Below the pieces are notes generated by a model. It saw nothing but the letters and a program-made list of their open reading frames with translations. It made no database searches and had not been told where the DNA came from. Shown piece after piece: positions 21,700 through 34,020 of a DNA stretch of 64,000 nucleotides; within the stretch, counting starts at the first letter, position 1; each line of letters begins with the position of its first letter. Made by a program: the position numbers and the translations under genes. The DNA comes from Parasponia andersonii (lineage: Eukaryota > Streptophyta > Magnoliopsida > Rosales > Cannabaceae): the NCBI GenBank assembly GCA_002914805.1, contig JXTB01000166.1, positions 705,657 to 769,656 of the forward strand, in the 5' to 3' direction.

Positions 21700-22030
21700 A
21701 CACTTTATCCTTTCCATGCAAAGTTCCCCCCTCTCTCTCAAATTTCAAAAAAAAAAAAATATAGGCATTGTTTAGTTTCGCTGTTGCGCCACTGCCCTAC
21801 CTCGCCATTGACGTGCCTGCTCGCACTCTTTCCCAGCCTTTGACGAAGCCACACCATCAAATTCCGTCAGATTTCTTTGCCAGAAAACAGAGATCAGCTA
21901 CTTTGAAGTCTCTGGCTACTGTGGGGTTTTTTAGCCCCCGAAGCTTCATCAGACCTCCTTTCATAACACTGAGGATGTAGTTCGACTCTTTTCGTCGTCA
22001 CCGTCATTTCTCAACCAGTCTTAGTCGTCA
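21700..22030 (+). other. Gene-like fragment of unknown origin
   Basis: A CT-rich leader (CCCCCCTCTCTCTC, 21726-21739) precedes a 70-codon open frame starting with a non-ATG codon at 21768. Its text (VAPLPYLAIDVPARTLSQPL, KPHHQIPSDFFARKQR) is Pro/Ser/Arg-rich. Base composition is well above the surrounding GC. I do not recognise the protein. It could be a captured host exon inside the repeat or a transposon leader. Confidence 0.25.
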
Positions 22031-22069
22031 ACTCACTGCCACTACAATTTTCACTATTTGTGCCGCTTT

Positions 22070-24122
22070 ACCAAAGTTTGTCAAAAAGTGATATTTTTAT
22101 AATTTTTTCATTAGGTAATTATTTTACCTGAGATAATTATATGAGATGAAAGAGAGTTGAAAATCATGAATAATTAGGATTAATAGAAATTAAAATGATA
22201 TCCGAAGGCAAGTTAATTTCTGAATTAAAAATGTGGTATTTTTTTTCTAATTCGTTACAAAAAGTGATATTTTTGCAAAACTACATAGTGCTGGACTATT
22301 ATTATTTAATTTGGGCCTAAGGCTAAAACTGTTACTTTCCGAAATAGTATTGGAAAAATTACATTTTTTACAAATAATATTCAAAGTTGATAATATTTTC
22401 AAAAGTGATATTTTCCTAAATAATTCAGTGATAATGATATTTTCTGAAATACTTCAGAAAAGTGATATTTTGTAAATAATCAACAAAGACTATATTTCTC
22501 TATGTTTTAGTAAAAATGGATATTTTTCAAATTAATTCCAAAAAGAGACATTTTTGTAATTCTCAGATTTAAAGCCTATTTAAGATTCGGGAACTCGAAA
22601 TTGAATTCAGATTTCTAATTTCAATTTAGTGAGAGAAATGAGTTCTGATATATAATATCACTATGTTTTGAAATAACACAAATTTTGTCACTTGTAAATT
22701 GTACCATTTTATATACCATGGGCCGGTCTTACACCGAGACTCACTTTTGATAAATTATATGTCTAACTTAGTATTTTGGGTACTCTAAATTTAGTAGTGA
22801 CCTCTGTTTCTCTATCTGAGGCTTTAATGGAAATGTCACTTTTCTAAGTGGACGTACTAGGATCCCGAAACGATCGTTTGAATACCCAAATGACCAACGG
22901 GAGTTTCTTTAAGTGACTTTAACTTGGTATAGCTATCATATTGAGGTAGGATTCAATTACTTAGTTTTATACTTGTTTTGGATTTATCATTGTATTATAA
23001 TTTATTTACGAAAAATCATGGTTCACGTGATGGTTTATTAAAGTTATGGAAACACATTGAATTATACTAGTAGTAGACTATGGATTTTATATACATATTT
23101 TCTTTAAATTATGATTATGGGGTAATATAGCGAAAAGTTACCCATATTGCAGTAAATCCCAGAATAATGTCAAGTTGAATTTTAAAGCATGATTTAATTC
23201 TTATATGCATAGTTATTATGAACGATTACATGTTGTACATACCATAGGATCACATACTTAAGTTTCATTATGATATTATGGTAGTTTAGATCACTAACAA
23301 GTTGTTGTAGTGCTAGGTGAAAGACTTAGGCCCCTACGCATGCACAGCATTTTGGCTGACACGTACGAGTAGTGTCAGGATGAGAACTCACTCATATACT
23401 TGGTTGGTTTATGATATGTACAATTATGTAGATTTGATTTTGATTTGGAATATGAGATAATTCTGGATATCAATATTTTATTAACTTAGTTTATAAATAG
23501 ATTTTAGAAAAGGTATTAACCATATAGATGTGGTAAAAATTGCATCCATTCAAAAAGGTAATTGAATTACTAAGCAAGGGAATACTCACCCCCCATCCTC
23601 CACTTCTCTTACGTGTTTATCTAATTGAGATAGTAATCCTAGTGGTTAAACAAGTTATGTAGCTTGTACTTTCAGGTCTCCTCTCAATCTCTGCTGGGTT
23701 TCATACACTGTTGTCCTTCTTTACTTTTTCAATTATTTAGCTAAAATTAGTGAATCTACTAAGTAGATATATGAGGATGATTTTGTAGTTCTATTAAGAA
23801 CTTGAAACCACAAATAGTTTTCATAAATTATTTTAGACTTTGGATTAAAATTTTCTATTGAACTCTTTTTAAAAAAATTTCATGAATTATTTATAAGTTT
23901 CCAAACAAATTAATTACAAGCTTTCTTAAATTTTAATAGGTAATTTTTCGTAAGTAATTAAAACTTCTAAGGGTTTTAATAATTGTAGAATTTATGATGA
24001 TTTGAAGTCCAAAATGAAAATTATTAAATACTCGATTTCTTTTGAATTTCGTAAAGTTAATATTTCATTATATTTTTATTTAAAATTATTAAAAGATGTG
24101 GTTTTAGATTTCTAGTCGTGAC
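22070..24122 (+). repeat. LTR-like block, possibly a solo LTR
   Basis: The block is non-coding, carries many AAAAGTGATATTTT boxes (22085-22560), a GC-richer middle (GGTGAAAGACTTAGGCCCC) and a TTTCTAGTCGTGACA end at 24122, a style seen in long LTRs of Ty3 chromovirus-like elements. A matching start and target duplication were not found, so this is a suggestion only. Confidence 0.35.
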
Positions 24123-25050
24123 ATAATAACACAAGACTTTATCTCGTTCAAGTGATGTAATACTGGATTGCTACTTTTACAAAAGGAAAAAGGCCTAGGC
24201 AAATAATTTATTTACTATCAATATTGATTTATTTTTCTTTAAAAATAATTAATTTACTATTTATTTACCACTATTATTGATTTTAATTTCTCTTTATGAA
24301 AAACTTTTTTGAAAATCATGTAAGAAACTAATAACTACTAATATACCTTTTAAAATTTTTGAAATAAATTAAGTAAATAACTTATTTATCATGTAATTGC
24401 GACCACCACTGATTTTATTTTCCAATAAACTATTTTCTCGAAATCATGTAAATGATTGATATACCACTAATTTAACATTTTTGTTTTTTTAAGGTTAATT
24501 GTTTTGTATTTTGTTTTTAAAGATATTTATTTTCTTCAAGAAATAACTAATTTTCCATTTATTTACTACCATTGTTGATTATATTTTCTCTTTTTGAAAA
24601 ATGTTTTTTTTCTTTTGAAACACTGAAAACCTGATTCAAATCAATTAATTTATTGATGTACAATAATTTACGCTAGAATTGTTAGTTTTTGTTGTCATTG
24701 AAAACAATTTGACGTCGTAAATAAATGATATAAAACCAATTTAATTTTTTTTAAGTAAATAAGTGATTTACCATTTATTTACCATTATTATTGATTTTAT
24801 TTTCATTAAATAGCACAACCTTTATCTCGTTCAAGTTATATAAGACTGGTTCGGTGTTCTCTTAAAAGAAAACAAATGCACATAACCTATTTACCACGTA
24901 TTTATCACCATTATTAATTTTATTTTCATTTTTTAAAATAATTTTATGTAAATTAACTAAGTAATCGATATACAAAAAATATTGATTTTTTTTTAAGATA
25001 AAACAAATATTTTATGTTAATCAAACTGATTTACCATTCTTTTCTTTAAA

Positions 25051-25620
25051 TTTACCTCGTCTGCTTGGAGACGCACTTTTTATGTCTTTTTTAATTTCTC
25101 AAAAAAGAGTAAACTCCATCAAAAGTATAATTAAATTACAAGATAAGAAATCGACTCCATTTAATAATTTACGTTCTCTAAAATCAAAATAAATAATGGA
25201 ACAAATGTGTTCTACAACATAACAACCAGACCACACGATCGACACAACTCGAAGACAAAAATGAGAACTGGAACCTTAGAATTAGAAATTAGAACAAATT
25301 AAAATAACTTTCCAAATCTGAACTTAAAAACCACAATGAAGACCAACGTTTGATCATTTTCAATGTCCTGCGCATGATTTACGACGAGGTGTAGGAACGT
25401 AGGTGATCGGATCTCGTGCAAAATTTCTAGGCGAGGTGTGAGTCACGACTTAAGTGGAAGAGAGAAAGAGTCTGATACAGAATAGTTGAGTACGGAGAGA
25501 ATAGAGAGTTAATTTCTATTTTAGGGTTCTCGAGAGAGAGAATCAATTTAGCAAAAGAGTTGAACTTTCAAAATTTACAGTATATTCATCCATAATAATT
25601 AAAACTTAATTTGATAAAAC
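25051..25620 (-). other. Gene-leader-like sequence of unknown origin
   Basis: On the minus strand 25320-25560 reads like a plant 5' leader and first codons: CTCTCTCTCGAGAACCC, then CT-rich text, then GC-richer sequence. No protein is recognised and nothing continues it to the left. It may be a captured gene fragment or old transposon leader. Confidence 0.25.
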
Positions 25621-25623
25621 TAT

Positions 25624-26004
25624 TTTAATTTTTTTGATTTTTTCAAAGGGTGTTTGGTTTTATCAATTGTATTTGAGGGATATGTTAAGAAAGAATAATC
25701 TATTTCAAAAAAAAAATATACTACAATAAATAAGTAATAGAACGAGGACATATAATTATGCCGTATCAGTAATTCCCACTAAAAGTAATAAAATGACAAT
25801 ATTTATTACCACTNTTTAATTTTTTTGATTTTTTCAAAGGGTGTTTGGTTTTATCAATTGTATTTGAGGGATATGTTAAGAAAGAATAATCTATTTCAAA
25901 AAAAAAATACACTACAATAAATAAGTAATAGAACGAGGACATATAATTATGCCGTGTCAGTAATTCCCACTAAAAGTAATAAAATGACAATAATTATAAC
26001 CACT
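25624..26004. repeat. Duplicated 190-bp copies separated by one N
   Basis: 25624-25813 and 25815-26004 are about 97% identical (five visible differences) and meet at the N at 25814. Both contain the left end of the second CACTA element (TACTACAATAA at 25719 in copy 1, CACTACAATAA at 25910 in copy 2). Two alleles or two contig ends placed side by side explain this better than a biological tandem. Confidence 0.75.
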
Positions 26005-26389
26005 TTTGATAAAGTGCACCAAATAGTGCGAGATATTTCCACCAAAGCCTCTAATTATCGCCACTTTAGATTTTTTAATTTAAATAAAATAAAGTAATTA
26101 TAAATAATAAAAAATAGTTTTTTTAATTTATTTAAATTCTAAAGTGGCAACATTTATTGCGGCTTTAGCTTTTTAATTCATATAAAATTTTTAAATGAAA
26201 TAGTAATTATAAATAATAAATAATAAAATATTTTTAAATATTAGTCGCCGTTTTAGCTTTTTCATTCGAATAAAATTTTTAAATAAAAAAGTAATTATAA
26301 ATAATAAAATATTTTTAAACTTTGTAGTCGCCGTTTTAGATATTTCACAAAAATATTGGCGGTCTAGTAGACTACCAGAAAAATGTTCC

Positions 26390-29347
26390 TATAACAGCCT
26401 CTAATTTAACTATATTATCCTATATAGCCAAACTATGAAATATTATTCTTTCTTAAATATTATATTTAGCTTTATAAAAAAATGGGCAAATTTGAACTTT
26501 CTAAAACTTTTAGACATAGCACCTATGAGACATTATTTGCTAAAAATAAGTTTACTAAATTTACAAACAAAACGAGTTTTTTACAAGTCTATTTTGTCAT
26601 TAGCAGTAGTATTTACATTACACTAAAATATCTCAATACAAAAGAATATTACTCACAGGTCAAGCTCGTCCATATCTGCATGATGAAGGCGACAAAAAGC
26701 AAGGCAGGAAACTAGCTAGCCAACACCGAAATATGCATTTTCATCTGTATCATAAGACTAAAATGACCTAAAGCTCAGTAAGTAAAATCTAATAAAGTTT
26801 TCATTGTACCATTTTCTTTCTTAAATATTTGAGTCCATACATTTTCCTTAAAACTTATTTATAGTTGGGCCTCTTAGTATATTACTTATCCTGTAAGTCG
26901 ATAGGCTATGATAACATTGGGCGGAAATTTTGGTCAAGAGTAAATATAAAGTGTGACCATTATGTGAGGTTTTTGAAAACTCCTTCTCTAATCAAAGGGG
27001 CATCTTACACTGTACTAATATTGTCCCACTTCAACGAGAGACATCATAAGATCTGCAAGTCTCACTTCAATAGGAGAGTTTGCATCAATAGACTTGCCTA
27101 CCCAGCTCTGACAAACTAGTAGTTGCAATTAAAACTTATCTTATAAAATTGGTACAATAGTACTCACTTTTAAATACTCTGTAATGAAATTTTCAATTTA
27201 CATGCAAGACTTTCCATGCACATGCTATTTTATAACTTTCAAGAATAAGTAAATTTCACATAATGACATATTCTATGTAATTCTTGTGACGCAGTTGTAA
27301 GTCTTTACTTATCTCATGTTCTAGATATGAATTTATAATGAAAATAGTCAATATCCTCTAGAGATTGATGTGCCAATTACCTATCATAAATTATTTTTAT
27401 TCAAGATACACATTTTACTAAAGTAATACACCAAGATACTTGAATAAGACCAAAATTAAAACTATCACCAAATTAAAAAACTTGGTCTTAAAATGACTTA
27501 GAAGCATACAAATTACTTAATATACATAGCAACCAATAACTAGCATTGCAAAACTGTTTAAAAAGTATTAAAATATGAATGCTAGTTCATTAGCACAAAA
27601 CTAATCCAAAATAGCACATAATTTCATAAAACTAGCTCATTTGCTTCTAAATAGTACTATTTAATTTTAGAAATATTTGGACACACCTCCCCTATTTTTA
27701 GGACATTCTCATATCTTTTAAACATAGTTTAAGACCTGTAATAAAATTAATAAGCCAATTCCCACATATACACATCAAAGGAGATCATTCAGTATAACCT
27801 AAGTGCACTTGAATTTTAGTCGATTTAGACAAAGTTTAAAATCATTTTTATACTTGCCTTTCATCACAACCAATCACCAAATAAGTATAGTAAATAATAG
27901 GATCAATAAAATATACACTCTAAGTTTAGAAAATCATATTACAAATATAGAGGACTTAATCTGCTATACATAAAAATTAAATCTATCAATAGCAAACTTT
28001 GTAACTTTCGGTCTAACTTTAATTCTCAACTTAAATTTTTTATTTCTAGTAATATATAAGGGTTCCTAGAACCATTATTCATCAAATAATAGCTTTGGCT
28101 TAAGTGCTAAATCAAAAGAAATTAGCTACACATTTAAAATCTTACATAGAGCGTACCTTGATTAATTTGAGTTTTTACTGAAGTTCTTGCCTTCTACTTC
28201 TATCAACTTGATTCCCAGGACTTTCAAACTGATTTTAGTATTCAAGAGAATCTAGAGGAACCATTATTTAAGTGAGAGCAAGTGGAGAATTGAAATTAAA
28301 GAAAAAGACCTAGGAAGAATAATTAGTAGAATTACCTTGACTAGGTTTGATCTATCTTACTTTCTAGAGCTCTAATTTCAGTTTTACCATTTGAAAACTC
28401 TTGAAAATAGTTCAGAGAAATTGAGAGAAGACTAGAAAGTAACTAGAGAGGTTCAGGTCGTAGCTAGAGAGAAAGAAAAAGAAAATGACCAGATTTAGTC
28501 AAAAATCAGCACTTAATGGCTAAGAAAAAGTATAACTTAATTTCCAAGGAGTATTTTGCACATTACTTTCCAAGTGTCAAGCTCTAAAACATCCTTAGTA
28601 TTGTCACTGTATTGCTGGTCACTCTTATACACTCAAGTGTAATCAAAGTTGGTGAATCCTAGCTTCAAAACTGAAATCTAGTCATATTTTGACTTATGTT
28701 CCTATATGGCCAACCTTATTATAATATGGTGAAACCTAGTCCTATACACAATCATTAAATATAAAAATAAGTTAATTAGACTCCAATTAATAATACAAAC
28801 ATAGTATTAAAACTTAATAATTAGAATGTACAAAAATGACATTACACGATTAAGCTGAATCTAAGTTAGCTTAGTGCAATAAAACACTAATCAGTGTCAT
28901 AAATGCAACCTCGTGCTTACCTAGATCCAACAAATTAGATACTATAAATGAGTCCTAGACATTGAATTAAAGCTATTTGATGTGTTAAATACACAGTGAA
29001 TTCGGCTCCGAAAAGCATAAAAATTATTTTACCAAAAAACTAATATTTGACCAAGTTATCAACAACTATAATCTTAATACATGTGCACATAGTACTGCTT
29101 TCATAAATATATATATACTTTATTCTTTTAGCACACCGAGCTCTCTATCTTTAAGGGTATTGAACCTTTACAATGTATTGGAACACTTCGACAATCATTA
29201 GTATAATAACGTATATGTAAAGGCACATAACATAAGAAATGAGCATGTTATTATGAAATTTATATTAATGACTTCTAGATGCCTAATATGCAATTAGAAA
29301 ATATTTATTATTAGTTTAGTATGCATGTGAAAATCTCAGGCACCACA
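26390..29347 (-). repeat. 3' LTR of the Tekay-like element
   Basis: About 2958 bp. On the minus strand it begins TGTGGTGCCTGAGATTTTCA after a purine tract, the usual start for this lineage. It aligns with 34021-36553 for most of its length. Open frames within it (26435-27119) have no protein similarity and are ignored. Confidence 0.8.
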
Positions 29348-29364
29348 ATTTTCCCCTCCTTATA
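29348..29364 (-). other. Polypurine tract of the Tekay-like element
   Basis: On the minus strand ATAAGGAGGGGAAAAT directly abuts the TGTGGTG start of the LTR, the expected plus-strand primer position. Confidence 0.75.
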
Positions 29365-29499
29365 AAATGTCTTCCTCGAAATTTGCTTACCAAGATAAGT
29401 GTGGATACTTAGTTTTCATCTCTTCTTCTCTTTCTCATGCAGCCTCTTCCACTTCATGGTTCTTCTACAATACTTTAACCAAAGAGATTTTCTTGTTTC

Positions 29500-30500
29500 T
29501 AAGTTCCTTTTCTTTTGTATCCAAAATCTTCACTGGATGTTTCTCGTAACTCATATCTTGACGTAGCTCTAATTGCTCGTAATTCAAAACATGCGAAGGA
29601 TTTGAAATGTACCTCCTTAACATAGATATATGAAATATTGTTTATGCTTGACAATGAAGGTGACAAAACGAGTCTATATGCAACGTCTCCAACTTTGTCT
29701 AGTATCTCAAAAGAACTTACATATCTAGGACTTATTTTTCCTTGCTTTCCAAATCTCATTATTCCTTTTATGGGGGGTAACCTTCAAGAATACTTTATCT
29801 TCAATGTTAAAATCTATTTTTTTTTTTAAGGATCTGAGTAATGTTTCTGTCTATTTTGAACAGCTAGTATTCTTTTTCAAATCTTTTCTACTACCTTATT
29901 TGTCTCTCTTATTAGTTCTAGACCAAGAAATTTTCTCTCTCCCGTCTCATCCCAATGAATAGGAGATTTGCACTTTCTTCTATTATAAGCAAATTCTCTA
30001 AGTGGCAAATATTTGCTCCAAGATCCATAGAAATCTAACACATAAGCTCTGAGCATTTCTTCAAGAGTTTGTATAGTTTTCTCTAATTGCCCATCAGTTT
30101 GAGGACAAAAAGCTATACTAAATGCCAATTTTGTATCCATTGCCTCTTGAACACTCCTCTAAAATTTTGAAGTAAATCTAGAATCTTGATCAGAAATAAT
30201 AATTTTTTGAATACTATGTAATCTCACAATTTCCTGGACATATAACTGAGTAAACTGGTCCAAGTTATAAGTTATTCTAACTAGATAAAATGAGCTAATT
30301 TGGTATACATATCCACAATTATCCAAATAGTACCATGTCCCTTAGTTATCTTAGGAAGTCCAGCAACAAGATCCATAGCAATCTCTTCCCATTTCCATTG
30401 GAATATATTCAAAGGCTTTAATTTCCCAGTAAGTCTTTGATATTTAGCTTCGACTAATTGGTACATGAGGCACTGCTTTACACACTTAACCATATCTTTC
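29500..30500 (-). pseudogene. Integrase and chromodomain-end remnant of the Tekay-like element
   Basis: On the minus strand the zinc-finger side (CVKQCLMYQLVEAKYQ) leads to WEEIAMDLVAGLPKITKGH, the integrase core; then come FCPQTDGQLEKTIQTLEEML and WSKYLPLREFAYN; and finally FGKQGKISPRYVSSFEILDK and VGDVAYRLVLSPSLSSINNI, the C-terminal part that precedes a chromodomain in Tekay elements. It is a fossil with several breaks. Confidence 0.8.
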
Positions 30501-30749
30501 TTTATATCAGGCTACTAATAATATATCTTTAAGTCCTTATACATCTTTATAGTACTAGAATACATAGAGTAAGAAGTGGTATGAGCTTCCATCAATATCT
30601 ATTTTCTAATAATTCCACAAGGTACACACAATCTATTTCCATATTTGATTACACCATTACTAGAAATCTAGAAGGCTATCTCATTTCTAGATTTTATCTT
30701 ACTCTTTAAATTTCGACAAATAAGAATCCGTAATATGGCCTTGTTTAAT

Positions 30750-32340
30750 ACTCTCTAGAATTCTTGGTTACAGGGTAAGAGTTGCCAATTTTTCTGTTAA
30801 ACTTATAGGAACAATCTCTAACTCTAACTTACGTAAATCTATTAAGAGATGCTTCATATCAACATACTTAACCTTCATAGCAGCTAATGATCTTTGGCCT
30901 AGAGCATCAGCAACCACATTGTCTTTTCCTGGATGATAGTTAATCTCACAGTCATAATCTTTCACTAGTTCAAGAAATTTTCTTTGTCTCATATTCAGTT
31001 TCTTTGGGTAAAAAAGTAATTGAGACTCTTGTGATCTATATAGATCTCATTTTTCTTCCCATAAAGATAGTGTCTCTAAATTTTCAGTGCAAAAACAACA
31101 ACTGCTTGCTCTAAATTGAGTAGGGTACTTCTTTTCATATTCCTTTAATTGCCTAGAAGCATAAGCAATGACCTTGCTATTTTGCATCTAAACACATCCT
31201 AGACCATTCTTCAAGACATTATTATAAACAACAATTCCTCCTAATCCAGACGGTATCGAAAGTCTAAGGGTTGTTATCAAATGATGCTTCAATTCTTCAA
31301 AACTCTTTTCACAATTATTATTCCATTGAAACTTCATATTCTTCCTTGTTAAATGAGTCAATGGAGAAGCCAACTTTGACAACTCTTTAACAAAACATCT
31401 ATAATAACTAGCTAACCCCAAGAAGCTACAAATCCCGGAAATATTTATAGATTATGGCCAATTACTCACAGCTTCAACTTTTGTTGGATCCACAAAAATA
31501 CAATTTTTAAAAACCAAATGACTAAGGAAAATAACTTTCTCTAACTAGAATTCGCACTTCTTACACTTAACATGCAATTACTTTTCCTTAAGTATTCTCA
31601 AAACGGTCCTCAAATGTTCCATATGCTCCTCTCTTGAGTGTGAGTAAATCAAAATATTGTCGATGAAAACTATAATAAATTTATCTAAGAAATCCTTGAA
31701 TACTCTATTTATCATGTCCATGAAAGTAGCTGGGGTATTTTTAATCTAAAGGGCATCACTAAAAACTATAGTGCCCGTATCTAGTTCAGAAAGTTATTTT
31801 TGGAATATTTTTCCCCTTAGTTTCTAACTAGTGGTGTCCAGACCTTAAATCAATCTTCGAATACACAGAAGTTCCTTATATTTGATTAAAAAAATCATCA
31901 ATTCTAGGAAGGTGATACTTGTTTTTGATTGTGATCTTATTCAGCTCTCTGTAATCAATACAAAGCCACATAGTCCTATCTTTCTTCTTTGAAAACAAAA
32001 CTGGAGCACCCTATAGTGAAAAGCTTGAGCGAATAAAACCCTTGTCTAAAAACTTTTGTAACTGTACTTTCAATTCCTTCAACTCTACTGGAACCATTCT
32101 ATAAGGTACTTTAGAAAGAGGAGCCATACCAAGTAATAAATCAATAGCAAACTCTATCTCTCTATCTGGTGGTAACCCAGGCAAATCTTCAAGAAATACA
32201 TCAAGAAATTCATTAACTGCTAGTACCTCCTCAGGCTTCACTTTTAACTCTTCTTGAGTATCAATTATATTTGTCAAGTAACCCGTGCATCTCTTCTCTA
32301 GTAACTTCCTTGCTTTTATTGAGGAAATGATTGGAATCAT
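30750..32340 (-). pseudogene. RT/RNase H remnant of the Tekay-like element
   Basis: Minus-strand text in order: the RT entry (VNEFLDVFLEDLPGLPPDRE, IEFAIDLLLGMAPLSKVPYR, near 32050-32200), RT body (31450-32040), the RT/RNase H connection (GLASYYRCFVKELSKLASPL, LTRKNMKFQWNNNCEKSFEE, 31300-31420) and an RNase H end (DYDCEINYHPGKDNVVADAL, near 30900-30965). This is the Ty3 order. It is broken in many places. Confidence 0.8.
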
Positions 32341-32388
32341 CGAGTTTCCACTAGTACCAACAAAAATGAACTTCTCTGTCCTTGGTGG

Positions 32389-32790
32389 CTAAAATACTAC
32401 TCTCTTCAAATAGCAATCAATAGTAGTATAGTATTTAGGTAACCAATCTATACCTAAGATAACTTCAAAATCTTGCAAATCTAATACTATCAAATCTACA
32501 CACAAGTTTTTACAAGTTATTTGGATTGGACATGCCTTAAGAACTTGATCAAAACATAAAGCTTCTCTTGAAGGAATGGTTACGCAGTATTCGAAATTTA
32601 AGTACTCTGGTATTTTGCCTAATTTCCTCATAAATACAAGTGATGCAAATGAATGTGTAACCCCTGAATCTATTAATGCATGAATATGAATACTAGATAT
32701 AAGAATCTCACATGCAACAATAGATGGATTTGCCTTGGCATCTTTTTTGGTCATCGTATAAACAACGAGCTGAGACTTTCTTCTCCTCAT
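32389..32790 (-). pseudogene. Aspartic protease region of the Tekay-like element
   Basis: The text holds the RVP_2-type protease region: HALIDSGVTHSFAS corresponds to the family's DSG/DTG active-site segment, and DFEVILGIDWLPKY is the conserved downstream segment. It precedes RT in the polyprotein. It is a remnant within a broken element. Confidence 0.75.
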
Positions 32791-32799
32791 CTGTAGTAT

Positions 32800-33822
32800 T
32801 TGGATAATTTTTTGTAAAGTGTCCAGACTTTCTACATAGGAAGCAAGTAATAGAACCCACTAAACACTCTCTGTGATGAATCTTTCCACATCTAGGATAA
32901 ATATTCCTATGACTAGTAGCTGATTGAGTTTGTTGGCCTGTAGCTTGACCTTTTTGGGGTTCTTATCTTTCGCATTGATTCTATTGCCAATTTCTTTTAT
33001 TTTCACTATCCCTTAGTTGAGATCCTTTTCCAAAGCTTGTATTTTTCCTTACCATATTTATATTTTTGCAAATTTTCTAAGCTTTATAACCCTTAGCTTA
33101 GCCTCTTTTACTTCAAAAGCTTTGTCTGCAACCTCAATATATGACATATCTTTATGAGCAGATATCTTAACATCCTTATAGATTTTTACATTAAGTCCTT
33201 ATAGGAATTGGTTTAATTTTAGCTCATTTCTACTCACCATATATGGAGTAAATCGAGATAACTCTTCAAATCTCTTTATGTAGTCACTAATTGACATACT
33301 TCTATGTTTCAGATTAACAAACTCAGTAGCCTTCATCATTCTGTGTGCATTGCTAAAATACTTTCTATAGAATATTTCTTTAAACTATTCCCAAGTAAGC
33401 CTGTTAAAATAAATGATGGACTTCATAGAATCCCACCAACATCTAACATCCATCTGGAATATAAAAGTGGCACATGAACTCTTTTCCTCATCAGTGATTC
33501 TAATATAATTAAAGATACCCTCAATACTCTGAATCTACTCTTCTACCAATAATGGATCAGTTTTACCCTTGAAAGTTGAAGGTTTATTCTTTCTTAATCT
33601 CTCATAAGTCAGTTCATAACTTTTTTATCTAGCTGCGATCTATGGAAGTGGTTGATCTCTACGTCCTTCCTCTCTTTCTATAAGTCTTTCTAATTATCTA
33701 GTTTGTGTCTCAACCAAATTTGTCAACCAACCTATAACAGCATCCTTATTGGTTTCATTTTTAATAGTACCCCTCTTATCACCCACTCTCTCACTAGTTT
33801 GACCCTTAACCCTTGGCATAAT
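32800..33822 (-). pseudogene. gag remnant of the Tekay-like element
   Basis: On the minus strand it begins MPRVKGQTSERVGDKRG near 33820 and continues through ELTYERLRKNKPSTFKGKTD and FKEIFYRKYFSNAHRMMKAT, the retrotransposon gag domain, to a zinc-knuckle region before the protease. It is a fossil with several breaks. Confidence 0.7.
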
Positions 33823-34020
33823 TCCCTATATAGTTGTCCTTTTACTTACATCCAAGCATAATGGACAATAATAAAAAATAACATTTCATAACATATTGCA
33901 TCTATTTTAATGCAAACATAAGAAATTAAACCTTACTAGTTAATTGAATTTTTTGTCACATGATCATACTCATATAGACAATCTTCAAAAATAATTAAAC
34001 CTCTATTTTGATGCTAATAC

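Larger units (their letters stand above)
20740..25050. repeat. Large imperfect inverted repeats (foldback-like)
   Basis: The left arm (about 20740-21180) matches the reverse complement of the right arm (about 24190-24656) in order, including AATTAATTGATTT, AAAAAGAGAAAATA, GGAAAATTAGTTATTT and AATCAATAATGGTGG-like boxes. Each arm is built from sub-repeats of a box like GGTAAATAA...AAAATAAAATCAATAATGG about 100-150 bp apart. More copies in right-arm orientation lie at 21455-21555 and 24690-24915. A direct repeat (CTTTATCTCGTTCAAGT) occurs at about 24135 and 24824, roughly 690 bp apart. This resembles a Foldback/MULE-type element with compound arms; no transposase is present. Confidence 0.55.
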
